Shown here one piece after another: positions 48,846 through 56,410 of a stretch of 64,000 bases of DNA. The stretch comes from CAWACP01 sp963832965 (lineage in GTDB: Bacteria; Acidobacteriota; Terriglobia; Bryobacterales; Bryobacteraceae). The translations under genes were made by a program, and so were the position numbers. The notes beneath the pieces are model-generated. The model saw nothing but the letters and a program-made list of their open reading frames with translations, searched no databases and was not told where the DNA came from. Positions within the stretch are counted from its first letter, which is position 1. Every line of letters begins with the position of its first letter. The DNA lies in assembly GCA_963832965.1 (NCBI GenBank), contig CAWHVW010000007.1, forward strand, positions 124,001-188,000. Reading direction: 5' to 3'.

Positions 48846-49523
48846 CTACCTTCTGGGCTTGTAGTCGATGAACAGTTCCGGAAATTGCTGCTTCAGCGCG
48901 GCAATCCTGGGGCGGTCGCAGACCTCAATATAGGGATTGTCGGGATTGTGGTAGGCGTAGTCCTGATGGTAATCCTCAGCGCGATAGAAGGCCTTGAGCG
49001 GGGTGACGTCGGTGACAATGGGCCCGGGGAAAACTTTCTGCTGGTCGAGTTGGGCGATGTACGCTTTGGCCAGCCGCATCTGTTCGTCGCTCGTATAGAA
49101 AATGGCCGAGCGGTACGAGGTGCCCTCATCAGGCCCTTGCCGGTTCAACTGCGTGGGGTCGTGCGCCACCGAGAAGAAAATGCGCAGCAACTGCCCGTAG
49201 GTGATGCGCGATGGATCATAGACCACCTGGACCGATTCCGCGTGGCCGGTGGTCTCCGTGACCACCTGCTGATAGGTGGCGGCTTTTGCCGATCCGCCGG
49301 AGTATCCCGCGGTTGTGGCGATGACGCCTTTCACGCGTTGAAACACCGCTTGCACGCCCCAGAAGCAGCCGCCCGCGAAGACCGCGGTTTCTTTCCCGCC
49401 GCGGCTGGCCAGCGGAGCATCGGCCGACGGCGGCGGAATGGGCGCATTCGGAGCGGCCAGCGAGACGGCGACCGTGAACAGAAATCCAGCGGTGATGCAA
49501 CGAAGCTTCGTGGGAGAAGGCAT
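48846..49523 (-). CDS. msrA: periplasmic peptide methionine sulfoxide reductase A
   Basis: 225 aa, longer than cytoplasmic MsrA because of a signal peptide (FTVAVSLAAPNAPIP region). The active-site motif GGCFWGVQAVF holds the catalytic Cys; the family blocks GYSGGSAKAATYQQV, HAESVQVVYDPSRITYGQLL and FYRAEDYHQDY follow. It repairs Met-S-sulfoxide in exported proteins. GAGG precedes the ATG. There is no msrB beside it. Confidence 0.94.
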   Translation of the reverse strand: MPSPTKLRCITAGFLFTVAVSLAAPNAPIPPPSADAPLASRGGKETAVFAGGCFWGVQAVFQRVKGVIATTAGYSGGSAKAATYQQVVTETTGHAESVQVVYDPSRITYGQLLRIFFSVAHDPTQLNRQGPDEGTSYRSAIFYTSDEQMRLAKAYIAQLDQQKVFPGPIVTDVTPLKAFYRAEDYHQDYAYHNPDNPYIEVCDRPRIAALKQQFPELFIDYKPRR

Positions 49524-49601
49524 GGGCAGTCCTCAATTCCACGATAGACTACACGAGGTTTAGACCACGAACGCCGGGCATTTCAATTAAGGTGAGCGGC
49601 G

Positions 49602-49850
49602 ATGTCTGAACGAACCTACACCGTGCTGTTTGAACCGGCGGAAGAGGGCGGCTATGTGGCCACGTGCCCCGCCCTGCCTGGACTGGTGACCGAAGGCGAC
49701 ACGCTCGACGAGGCGCGAGAGGTGGTCCGGGACGCCATTCGCGTGTACTTGGAAAGCCTGCGCAAAGATGGGCCGATTCCTGACAACATCAAGCTGAGTG
49801 CGGACCCGGTGAAGGAAGAGGTTGAAGTCGCCGTGCCCGGAATGGCATGA
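49602..49850 (+). CDS. hicB: HicB-family antitoxin
   Basis: 82 aa with GGTGAG before the ATG. The degenerate RNase-H-like HicB fold is seen in TYTVLFEPAEEGGYVATCPALPGLVTEGDTLDEA and the helix VRDAIRVYLESLRKDG. No clear C-terminal DNA-binding domain is present, as in short HicB proteins. It overlaps the HicA-like gene by 4 nt (ATGA), in antitoxin-first order, the reverse of E. coli hicAB. Confidence 0.88.
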   Translation: MSERTYTVLFEPAEEGGYVATCPALPGLVTEGDTLDEAREVVRDAIRVYLESLRKDGPIPDNIKLSADPVKEEVEVAVPGMA

Positions 49851-50076
49851 GCCGCCGGTTGCCTCCGGCTAAGCCCAGGGAAATCGTCCGCGCCCTCCAG
49901 CGTGCTGGATTTTTCGTTCACCACACCTCAGGTTCTCACCACATTCTGAAGCATCCGGCCAGGCCAAATCTGCGCGTCACGGTTCCGTGGCACAACAGGA
50001 GCTGAAGCGGAAGACACTCGCGTCAATCGTCGATCAGGCCGGGCTTAGCCATGAGGAGTTCATCGAGCTGCTTTAG
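49847..50076 (+). pseudogene. hicA: HicA-family toxin, frameshifted
   Basis: The frame from ATG 49847 reads PPAKPREIVRALQRAGF, then HHTSGSHHILKHP with the catalytic His, then VTVPWHNRS and stops at 50005 (52 aa). One base later the other frame continues ELKRKTLASIVDQAGLSH and ends at TAG 50074-50076, the normal HicA C-terminus. The sequence ACAGGAGCTG would be ACAGGGAGCTG in an intact gene, so one G is missing from a short run. As printed, the toxin lacks its last helix and is probably inactive. It overlaps the convergent higA. Confidence 0.75.
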
Positions 50077-50383
50077 GTTCAACGGCTCGATACGGCCTGA
50101 CCCGTTCCGCGATCTCCGAACCACGCTCGTCCTCTGCCAACTCCAGTTCGTAGTTTGCCTGGAGCTTCAACCAGAATTGAGGAGTCGTGCCAAAGTAGCG
50201 CGCCAGACGGAGGGCCGTGTCCGCGGTGATCGCCCGTCTGCCGCGAACGATATCGTTCACCCGAGTGGCGGGCACGAACAACTCCGTCGCCAGCCGATTC
50301 GCGGTCAACCCAAGTGGGCGGAGGAAGTCCTCTCGCAGTGTCCCGCCTGGATGAACTGGCGCCATCGGTTTGGTCTTCCCCAT
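50060..50383 (-). CDS. higA: HigA-family antitoxin, orphan
   Basis: 107 aa from ATG 50383 with AGGTGAG upstream; a frame to 50425 starts inside a family 2 repeat and is rejected. The XRE helix-turn-helix is in HPGGTLREDFLRPLGLTANRLATELFVPATRVNDIVRGRRAIT, and the C-terminal dimer part is LARYFGTTPQFWLKLQANYELE, exactly as in HigA. The HigB toxin gene, normally just upstream, is absent: a repeat and the MlaF-like gene occupy the place. Its 3' end overlaps the broken hicA. Confidence 0.88.
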   Translation of the reverse strand: MGKTKPMAPVHPGGTLREDFLRPLGLTANRLATELFVPATRVNDIVRGRRAITADTALRLARYFGTTPQFWLKLQANYELELAEDERGSEIAERVRPYRAVEPKAAR

Positions 50384-50402
50384 CAACTCACCTTGAATGA
50401 CA

Positions 50403-50421
50403 GGCAGGGCATGGCCCTGCC
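50403..50421. repeat. family 2 hairpin
   Basis: GGCAGGGC-ATG-GCCCTGCC, followed by CCACT, lies between higA and the MlaF-like stop. It is similar to the inner part of the 39101 copy. Confidence 0.8.
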
Positions 50422-50435
50422 CCACTCCAAATCGT

Positions 50436-51185
50436 CTATAGCTCTACCCGGTCCATGGCCAGGAACTCGCGGATGTGCGGGTGCTCGGAGCGGTCCAGAT
50501 CCTCCACCGGGCCAAAATAGATGGCCTTTCCCTCGTAGAGAAACACCACCGAATCGGCCACTTTGCGCATCAGATCCAGATCGTGAGTCACCACCACGGA
50601 AGTCAGCTTGAGTTGCAGCTTGAGCTTGAGCATCAGGTTGGAGAGATCGTCGGACATGATCGGGTCGACCATGGTCGTGGGCTCGTCATAGAGGATGCAC
50701 TCCGGCTGGGCCGCCAGCGCGCGGGCGATGGCTACCGCCCGCTTGTAGCCGGTGGAGAGGTCGGCCGGATAGACGTCGCGATATGCCAGCAACCCCACCA
50801 TATCCAGCAGGCCGTCCACCACATCTTCCTTGTTTTGTTCGTCGTAGTCGTCCCGCAGTTCCAGGGAGAACAGGATGTTGTCGCCCACCGTGAGCGAATC
50901 GAAGAGCGCGCCGGACTGGAACACCATGGTGACTTTCTTGCGGATCTGGCGCATGTGGGCCTCGTCGAAATCGGTGATGTCCTGGTAGGCCACCATCACC
51001 TGGCCCTGGTCGGGCTTTAGGAAACCCATGATGTGCGCCAGGCTCACCGACTTGCCGACGCCGCTGCGCCCGATGATGGCCAGGGTTTTTCCGGCATCCA
51101 CCCAGAAACTCACGTCGGCTAAAACGGGCTCGTCGAACGTCTTATACACGTGCCGGAATTCTATGTAATGGGTGACGTCGGTCAT
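50436..51185 (-). CDS. MlaF-like ABC transporter ATPase
   Basis: 249 aa from ATG 51185, which overlaps the mobA stop by 4 nt; the frame reaches 51209. Walker A is IIGRSGVGKSVSL and Walker B ECILYDEPTTMVDP, with GALFDSLTVGDNI at the Q-loop, all like MlaF of lipid-transport systems. The signature motif is unusual: LSTGYKRAVAIARAL in place of LSGG. MlaE permease and MCE protein genes are not adjacent here. It probably drives phospholipid transport between the membranes. Confidence 0.88.
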   Translation of the reverse strand: MTDVTHYIEFRHVYKTFDEPVLADVSFWVDAGKTLAIIGRSGVGKSVSLAHIMGFLKPDQGQVMVAYQDITDFDEAHMRQIRKKVTMVFQSGALFDSLTVGDNILFSLELRDDYDEQNKEDVVDGLLDMVGLLAYRDVYPADLSTGYKRAVAIARALAAQPECILYDEPTTMVDPIMSDDLSNLMLKLKLQLKLTSVVVTHDLDLMRKVADSVVFLYEGKAIYFGPVEDLDRSEHPHIREFLAMDRVEL

Positions 51186-51745
51186 CGGGGATGAGTGTAG
51201 CGGCTCCAATCCTCGGGTGTATTGACGTTGCGGAAGGCGTTCGCGTCCAGGCCGGTGACGGAAACGACATGCAGCAGGGGCAGCAGATCCCGCATGGCCA
51301 GGCGGCCGGCGGCGATGGCCGCGCGAACCTCGGGAAGCGCGCTGCGACGGTATACGGCACAGAGCGGCTCGAACCTTCCGTCAATGACCGGGGCCACGCA
51401 GCGGCCTCGCGTTCGAACGGTCTTCTTGAGCAGCTCGCGCAGCAGACCCGGGGACACTTCCGGCATATCGCAGGCGACCACCACGTTCCATTCGGCGCGA
51501 GTGTGCTCGAGCGCGGTGAGCAGCCCGCCCATGGGCCCCAGACCGGGAGCGGCGTCGGGGAGCGCGGGCCATCCAAAATAGCCGTACACACTGGGGTCCC
51601 CTACGATGGTCACCGAGCCCGCCGCATCCGCCACGGCCGCCGCCGCGCGAACCACCAGAGGCACGCCCCAATGACGAAGCAGCGCCTTGTCGCGACCCAT
51701 GCGGGAACTGCGGCCACCGGCCAGCACAAAGCCCTCAACCCGCAT
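51182..51745 (-). CDS. mobA: molybdenum cofactor guanylyltransferase
   Basis: 187 aa. The GT-A-like nucleotide site GFVLAGGRSSRMGRDKALL is at residues 5-23, and VVACDMPEVSP and FEPLCAVYRRSALP complete the family pattern. MobA attaches GMP to molybdopterin to make the bis-MGD or MGD cofactor. It is upstream of and overlaps the MlaF-like gene; other moa/moe genes are not in the window. Confidence 0.92.
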   Translation of the reverse strand: MRVEGFVLAGGRSSRMGRDKALLRHWGVPLVVRAAAAVADAAGSVTIVGDPSVYGYFGWPALPDAAPGLGPMGGLLTALEHTRAEWNVVVACDMPEVSPGLLRELLKKTVRTRGRCVAPVIDGRFEPLCAVYRRSALPEVRAAIAAGRLAMRDLLPLLHVVSVTGLDANAFRNVNTPEDWSRYTHPR

Positions 51746-51781
51746 GCGAGAATGATAACATCACCATCCGGCTTTGAGCCT

Positions 51782-52555
51782 ATGCAATTAAGTCTTTCCA
51801 AAGGAACCAGATCCGGGTATAATCGATTAAAACAAAAGGTCGCGTTTTGTTTTATCGCGGCCTTCCTGCTGATCGGGACGAACGCTACGATGCGGGGCGC
51901 CGACAACAATCCGGTTGCGGTTCAGAACGCCGCGCCCGCGCCGCGCCTGAAATCGACGGTGCGCGTGGATGCCCGCACCGGCCGTCTGGTGCGCGTGATG
52001 GTGCCCGTGCCGGCGTCCCACCCGCGGCCCGCCGCCCGGAAGACGCCCGCGGACCCGGCCATTCAGGCGCTGGTGGAGAAAACGGCGAAGGACTATGACG
52101 TGAATCCCGAGCTGGTGAATTCGGTGATCTCGGTGGAGAGCGCCTTCAACCCGGCGGCGGTTTCATGGAAGGGCGCGCAGGGCCTGATGCAACTCATGCC
52201 GGCCACGGCGCGCCGCTTTGGTGTGTCCGATGCGTTCGACGTCAGGCAGAACGTGGAGGGCGGCGTCCGTTACCTGCGCTTCCTGCAGGACACTTTCAAG
52301 GACGACCGGCTGGCCATCGCCGCCTACAACGCCGGCGAAGGCGCGGTGACGAAATACAATGGCATTCCGCCGTATCGGGAGACCCTCGATTACGTGCGGA
52401 AAGTGGGCCAGCAGTACGAAGAGGCCAGGAAGAAGGCAGGCCCGGATCCAAAACCGAGGTGGAGGCAAAGGCGCCGGCCGATGCACAACCACCGCCGGAG
52501 GAAACACAACCGCAACTGGCCACGTTTTACGATGAACACGGCCGGTTGCACGTAG
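51782..52555 (+). CDS. lytic transglycosylase (SLT/GH23), tail frameshifted
   Basis: 257 aa as printed. A signal segment (VAFCFIAAFLLIGTNAT) precedes the SLT domain: NPELVNSVISVESAFNPAAV contains the catalytic Glu, followed by GAQGLMQLMPATARRFGV, NVEGGVRYLRFLQDTF and AIAAYNAGEGAV, as in MltC/E-type enzymes that cleave peptidoglycan to anhydro-muropeptides. Near 52458 the frame slips: the next frame reads TEVEAKAPADAQ and ends YDEHGRLHVVTER at 52569, the expected C-terminus, so one base is missing in CCAAAACC. The domain itself is intact. The amidase gene follows 6 bp after the corrected stop. Confidence 0.88.
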   Translation: MQLSLSKGTRSGYNRLKQKVAFCFIAAFLLIGTNATMRGADNNPVAVQNAAPAPRLKSTVRVDARTGRLVRVMVPVPASHPRPAARKTPADPAIQALVEKTAKDYDVNPELVNSVISVESAFNPAAVSWKGAQGLMQLMPATARRFGVSDAFDVRQNVEGGVRYLRFLQDTFKDDRLAIAAYNAGEGAVTKYNGIPPYRETLDYVRKVGQQYEEARKKAGPDPKPRWRQRRRPMHNHRRRKHNRNWPRFTMNTAGCT

Positions 52556-52575
52556 TTACTGAACGGTAAGACGGT

Positions 52576-54129
52576 ATGCTCCTCCTCCCCCGAGCGCAGT
52601 ACCGAGCGGGAACCGTCGCGGCGGTTCTGGCTTTTTCGTTGACGGCGTTTTCGAATGCCGCTTCGCCCGCGTCCGCGGATTCGTCCGCGCCCGCGGTGTC
52701 GAAGGTTACCGCGGTGCGGTTCTGGTCGATGGGCGATGTCACTCGCGTAGCCATCCAAGCCTCCAGCGAATTCAGTTTCCACTCGGATCGCCTGCCCAAC
52801 CCCGAGCGGCTGTTCTTCGACTTGCCGGGCACCGAGCCGGAGCTCAACCGGCGGGGCGTCAGCGTGATTCCGGTACACGACAAGTTTCTGAAGCAGATTC
52901 GCGTGGCGGAGACGCAGCACGGGGTCACCCGGATCGTGCTTGATCTGGACACCGCCAGCGCCTTCACCACGGAAACGCTGGCCAATCCGGACCGGCTGAT
53001 CATCGAACTGCGCAAGCCGGGCGCCACGCCCAAAGCGCCCGAACCGGAAACGGCCGCGTCCACCGCCGAGCGGGCGCTGATCCCGCCGCCGCCAGCCGTT
53101 CGCCCCAGCCGCGTGTTTACGCCGCCTCCGGAGCAGGTCCTCGGCGACGCGCCGCCGCTTCCTCGCCCGGCGATGGAGCAACCGCCCGAGATTGCCGCCG
53201 GCGCGCCCCTTCGAGCCAATCCTCTGCTGACGGCCAAACTCGATATTCCGCCGGCGCCCGCCCCCCGCGTCAAAACACCCGAGCGGCCGGCCGAGCCTGC
53301 CCTGAAGGCCTCTAGCACCACGCCGGTGCAAGTACCCGCGCCATCCGATGTCGCCTATCCGGCGCGCCGCAGTTCCACCGGCGACCGCTCGATGACTCGC
53401 GTTCTCGGGCTCAAGGTGAGCCGCATCGTCATCGACCCCGGCCACGGCGGCCACGACACCGGGACCGTGGGGCCTACGGGCCTTCGCGAGAAAGACCTGG
53501 TTCTCGACGTTTCCATGCGCCTGGGCGCACTGATTGAAGAGCGCATGGGAAGCCAGGTGATCTACACGCGCTCCGACGATCGCTTCATTCCGCTGGAAGA
53601 GCGCACCGCGATCGCCAACGCCAACCAGGCCGACTTGTTCCTTTCCATCCACGCCAACTCATCGCCGGTGCGCTCGGCCAGCGGGGTGGAAACGTACTAT
53701 TTGAACTTCACCACTTCGAAAGACGCGCTGGACGTGGCCGCCAGAGAGAACGCGGACTCCACGCTGACCGTCAACGACCTTCAGGATGTGTTGCAGAAAA
53801 TCGCTCTGAAGGACAAGATCGACGAATCGCGCGAGTTCGCCCAGCGCATTCAGAACGCGCTCTGCGCTTCCGCCATGAAGACCTCCGCGCATAACCGCGA
53901 CCGGGGCATTCGCAAGGCTCCGTTCGTGGTGCTGATTGGTGCCTCCATGCCTTCCGTGCTGGCCGAGATCGGTTTCGTCAGCAACACGCAGGATGAACGG
54001 CTGCTGAAGCGCCCGGAGACGCGCCAGAAGATCGCCGAGGCCCTGTACAAAGGGCTGTCGCAGTACGCCGCAACGCTGAGCCACTTCCAGGTGGCCGAGA
54101 CCAAGACACCGGCCGCGCCCGCGCACTGA
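52576..54129 (+). CDS. N-acetylmuramoyl-L-alanine amidase with AMIN domain
   Basis: 517 aa. Signal peptide, then an AMIN domain (VTAVRFWSMGDVTRVAIQ to LIIELRKPG, about 45-155) that directs AmiC-type enzymes to the septum or to peptidoglycan, a Pro-rich linker (about 160-270) and the zinc amidase_3 domain: IVIDPGHGGHDTG (first His ligand), LREKDLVLDVSM (Glu), FLSIHANSSP (His) and LAEIGFVSN (catalytic Glu). It splits cell wall peptides from glycan during division. It sits beside a lytic transglycosylase gene, suggesting a wall-turnover operon. Confidence 0.93.
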   Translation: MLLLPRAQYRAGTVAAVLAFSLTAFSNAASPASADSSAPAVSKVTAVRFWSMGDVTRVAIQASSEFSFHSDRLPNPERLFFDLPGTEPELNRRGVSVIPVHDKFLKQIRVAETQHGVTRIVLDLDTASAFTTETLANPDRLIIELRKPGATPKAPEPETAASTAERALIPPPPAVRPSRVFTPPPEQVLGDAPPLPRPAMEQPPEIAAGAPLRANPLLTAKLDIPPAPAPRVKTPERPAEPALKASSTTPVQVPAPSDVAYPARRSSTGDRSMTRVLGLKVSRIVIDPGHGGHDTGTVGPTGLREKDLVLDVSMRLGALIEERMGSQVIYTRSDDRFIPLEERTAIANANQADLFLSIHANSSPVRSASGVETYYLNFTTSKDALDVAARENADSTLTVNDLQDVLQKIALKDKIDESREFAQRIQNALCASAMKTSAHNRDRGIRKAPFVVLIGASMPSVLAEIGFVSNTQDERLLKRPETRQKIAEALYKGLSQYAATLSHFQVAETKTPAAPAH

Positions 54130-54185
54130 CCGGCGGAAGAACCTGAGCGCGGTCAGATCCGGTATTGGAAAAACGGCATGCAGCC

Positions 54186-55151
54186 TCAGACGGCGGTGCG
54201 GGTGAGGTCGGCGGCTGGAGCGGAGGTTGTTTCGGCGGCATCCGTCTCGAGATATTCGACGCGGTTGCGGCCCAGATCCTTGGCCTGGTAAAGGGCTTCG
54301 TCGGCGCGGCGGATCAGTTCCTCGGCCGTGCACGGAACGTCGGGCATGGCGCAGGTGCCCCCGAAGCTGGCGGTGATCTTCAGGGTGGTGTCGCTGAGCA
54401 CCATGGGCTGATTGGCCAGATGAGCGCGGATGCGTTCGGCCGAACTGCGCGTGGAACGTTCGTCGCAGCCGGGCAGAAGCACCAGGAACTCTTCGCCGCC
54501 GTAGCGCCCCAGCGAATCGTACTCGCGCAAATCGCTCTGCATGCGCCGGCCGGCCTCGCTCAACACGGCGTCGCCGGCGAAGTGGCCGTGGGTGTCGTTG
54601 ACGCTCTTGAAATGGTCGAGGTCCACCAGCAGCACGCCCAACGGACGCCGCTCCCGCAAGGCCCGCGACAACTCCCGTTGCAGAATGTCGAGGATGGAGG
54701 AACGGTTCCACAAACGCGTCAGCGCGTCGCGGGTGGCCTGCTCGCGCAAAGCCTCGCGCGCGGCGAGCAATTCCGATTGCAGCTCGATGATGCGGGTGCC
54801 GGCGCGCAGCCGGACCTTGAGTTCATGCTGGTCGAAGGGCTTGGTGATGTAGTCGTCCGCGCCCGCCTCCATGCCCTCAATGAGGTCTTCTTTCTGGCTG
54901 CGTGAAGTGAGCAGAAGAATGTAGGTGTAGCGCTCCCGGTTCATTTGCCGAACCAGACGGCACACGTCGAGGCCGGTCATCCCGGGCATCATCCAGTCGA
55001 GGATGGCCAGAGCGGGCGCTTCCTCCCGCTGCAGGATGTCCCACGCCGTTGCCCCGTCGGAAGCGCTCACCACCTCGTAGCCCCACTTACGAAGCGTCGC
55101 TTCCAACAGGTGCCTCGAAACTACACTGTCGTCCGCAATCAATACCCGCAC
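54186..55151 (-). CDS. response regulator diguanylate cyclase (REC-GGDEF)
   Basis: 321 aa from GTG 55151. The receiver has LIADDSVVSR and the acceptor Asp in LAILDWMMPGMTG, plus LLLTSRSQ and DDYITKPFD. A helical linker leads to a GGDEF domain with DLDHFKSVNDTHGH, the active GGEEF motif in LGRYGGEEFLVLLP and an RxxD inhibitory site (REYD) five residues before it. It should make c-di-GMP when phosphorylated and be feedback-inhibited. A histidine kinase is not adjacent. Confidence 0.93.
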   Translation of the reverse strand: MRVLIADDSVVSRHLLEATLRKWGYEVVSASDGATAWDILQREEAPALAILDWMMPGMTGLDVCRLVRQMNRERYTYILLLTSRSQKEDLIEGMEAGADDYITKPFDQHELKVRLRAGTRIIELQSELLAAREALREQATRDALTRLWNRSSILDILQRELSRALRERRPLGVLLVDLDHFKSVNDTHGHFAGDAVLSEAGRRMQSDLREYDSLGRYGGEEFLVLLPGCDERSTRSSAERIRAHLANQPMVLSDTTLKITASFGGTCAMPDVPCTAEELIRRADEALYQAKDLGRNRVEYLETDAAETTSAPAADLTRTAV

Positions 55152-55314
55152 AGTTTAGTTGTTTCCGGAGTCGGCCGCGCCTTATCGCACACGGATTCCT
55201 ATAGCGTAGCGCACCGCTCCACAGATCAGATCGGAAGAATTGCTTTCCGGCGATAGGCATCTTTCGGGCCGTTACGTTTTTCGGTACTCTGGACTGTCAG
55301 GATTCAACACCCCG

Positions 55315-56019
55315 ATGCCCGCCGTCCCTATTACCGTTGTCCGCCACGTACCGTTTGAGGGCCTTGGACGGATTGGCCCGGCGCTCGACCGGGCGGGGCT
55401 CTCCTATCAATATTTTGACCTGTTTGCGGGGAATACGCCGCCTGACCCGGCCGCCTCCCCGGGGCTGATTCTGATGGGCGGGCCGATGTCCGCCAACGAC
55501 AACCAGGACTACCTTCGCGCCGAGCTTCACCTGATCGAGAAGACGGTACGCGCGGGACGGCCAATACTGGGAGTTTGCCTGGGTGCTCAGCTCATCGCCA
55601 AAGCCCTGGGGGAGCGGGTTTACCGCAATCCTGTTAAGGAGATAGGATGGTTTGCGCTGCACTTGAACGGCGCCGCGGCCACCGATCCGCTGTTGGCCGG
55701 CCTGCCCAATCCCATCGACGTGCTGCAATGGCACGGCGAGACCTTCGACCTTCCGGCCGGGGCCACGCATCTGGCATGGTCGGAACGGTGCCGGAATCAG
55801 GCCTTCCGCTATGGCGAGCAGGTGTATGGGTTTCAGTTTCATCTGGAGACCACGCCGGACATGATCGCGGACTGGTCTCAGCAGGACGCCAATTGCGGCG
55901 ACGTGCGCGAACTCACCGAACCGCTCAACCCGAATGCTTTCGATCGGGAGCAGGAAGAGGCGGCGGCGCAGGTTTTCGGGCGCTGGGCCAACCTTGCCAG
56001 GGAAGCAGACCACGGGTGA
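55315..56019 (+). CDS. class I glutamine amidotransferase-like protein
   Basis: 234 aa from ATG 55315; the frame reaches 55240 but without family features. The GATase triad is present: Cys in PILGVCLGAQLIAKALG, His and Glu in YGFQFHLETTPDMI. GLILMGGPMSANDNQDY is typical of GMP-synthase-like stand-alone amidotransferases. The synthase partner and the acceptor are unknown. The last 95 bp overlap the convergent Nudix gene. Confidence 0.88.
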   Translation: MPAVPITVVRHVPFEGLGRIGPALDRAGLSYQYFDLFAGNTPPDPAASPGLILMGGPMSANDNQDYLRAELHLIEKTVRAGRPILGVCLGAQLIAKALGERVYRNPVKEIGWFALHLNGAAATDPLLAGLPNPIDVLQWHGETFDLPAGATHLAWSERCRNQAFRYGEQVYGFQFHLETTPDMIADWSQQDANCGDVRELTEPLNPNAFDREQEEAAAQVFGRWANLAREADHG

Positions 56020-56410
56020 CGAGATCCGGGAAGATGCGGTTCCGGAGGCTGGGGGCGAGGCGGGCCGGGTCGTCGTGCTCACCGAACCACACCAGCTCGC
56101 CAATCTCAGCGCTGGCCACCGGCTGACCGGCAAGCGCGCCCCGGTACAGCTCGATGTGCACGGTGCGGGACTCGTCACCCGCGGCCACGTCGGTGTACGC
56201 TCCCACGTACTCCAGGTCAGGGGCCTCCACTTCGCCGAGTTCTTCCCGCAGTTCTCGCCGCAGGCATTCCAGGGACGTTTCTCCCGCCTCCACCTTTCCG
56301 CCAGGAAGAATGCACAGCGAGGTGGTCTTCTTCTTGCGGCACAACAGCACGCGGCCGTCCTCGCGCACGGTGAGCAGGCCGATTTTGTGAATGGCGCCCA
56401 TGCCGGTCAC
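55925..56410 (-). CDS. Nudix hydrolase
   Basis: 161 aa from GTG 56410 (ATG 56401 is close). The Nudix box is complete: GGKVEAGETSLECLRRELREELGEV. N-terminal strands KIGLLTVREDGRVLLCRKKK resemble MutT/8-oxo-dGTP pyrophosphatase-like members. The start overlaps the U32 gene stop by 4 nt, so they are co-transcribed. The substrate is unknown. The C-terminus (about 30 residues, Pro-rich) runs into the convergent amidotransferase gene. Confidence 0.9.
   Translation of the reverse strand: MTGMGAIHKIGLLTVREDGRVLLCRKKKTTSLCILPGGKVEAGETSLECLRRELREELGEVEAPDLEYVGAYTDVAAGDESRTVHIELYRGALAGQPVASAEIGELVWFGEHDDPARLAPSLRNRIFPDLVTRGLLPWQGWPSARKPAPPPLPAPDRKHSG

Noticed and set aside
51818..51823. TATAAT as the promoter of the transglycosylase gene
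   Set aside because: It lies inside the reading frame (codons for Tyr-Asn) with no alternative start codon downstream that keeps the signal peptide.
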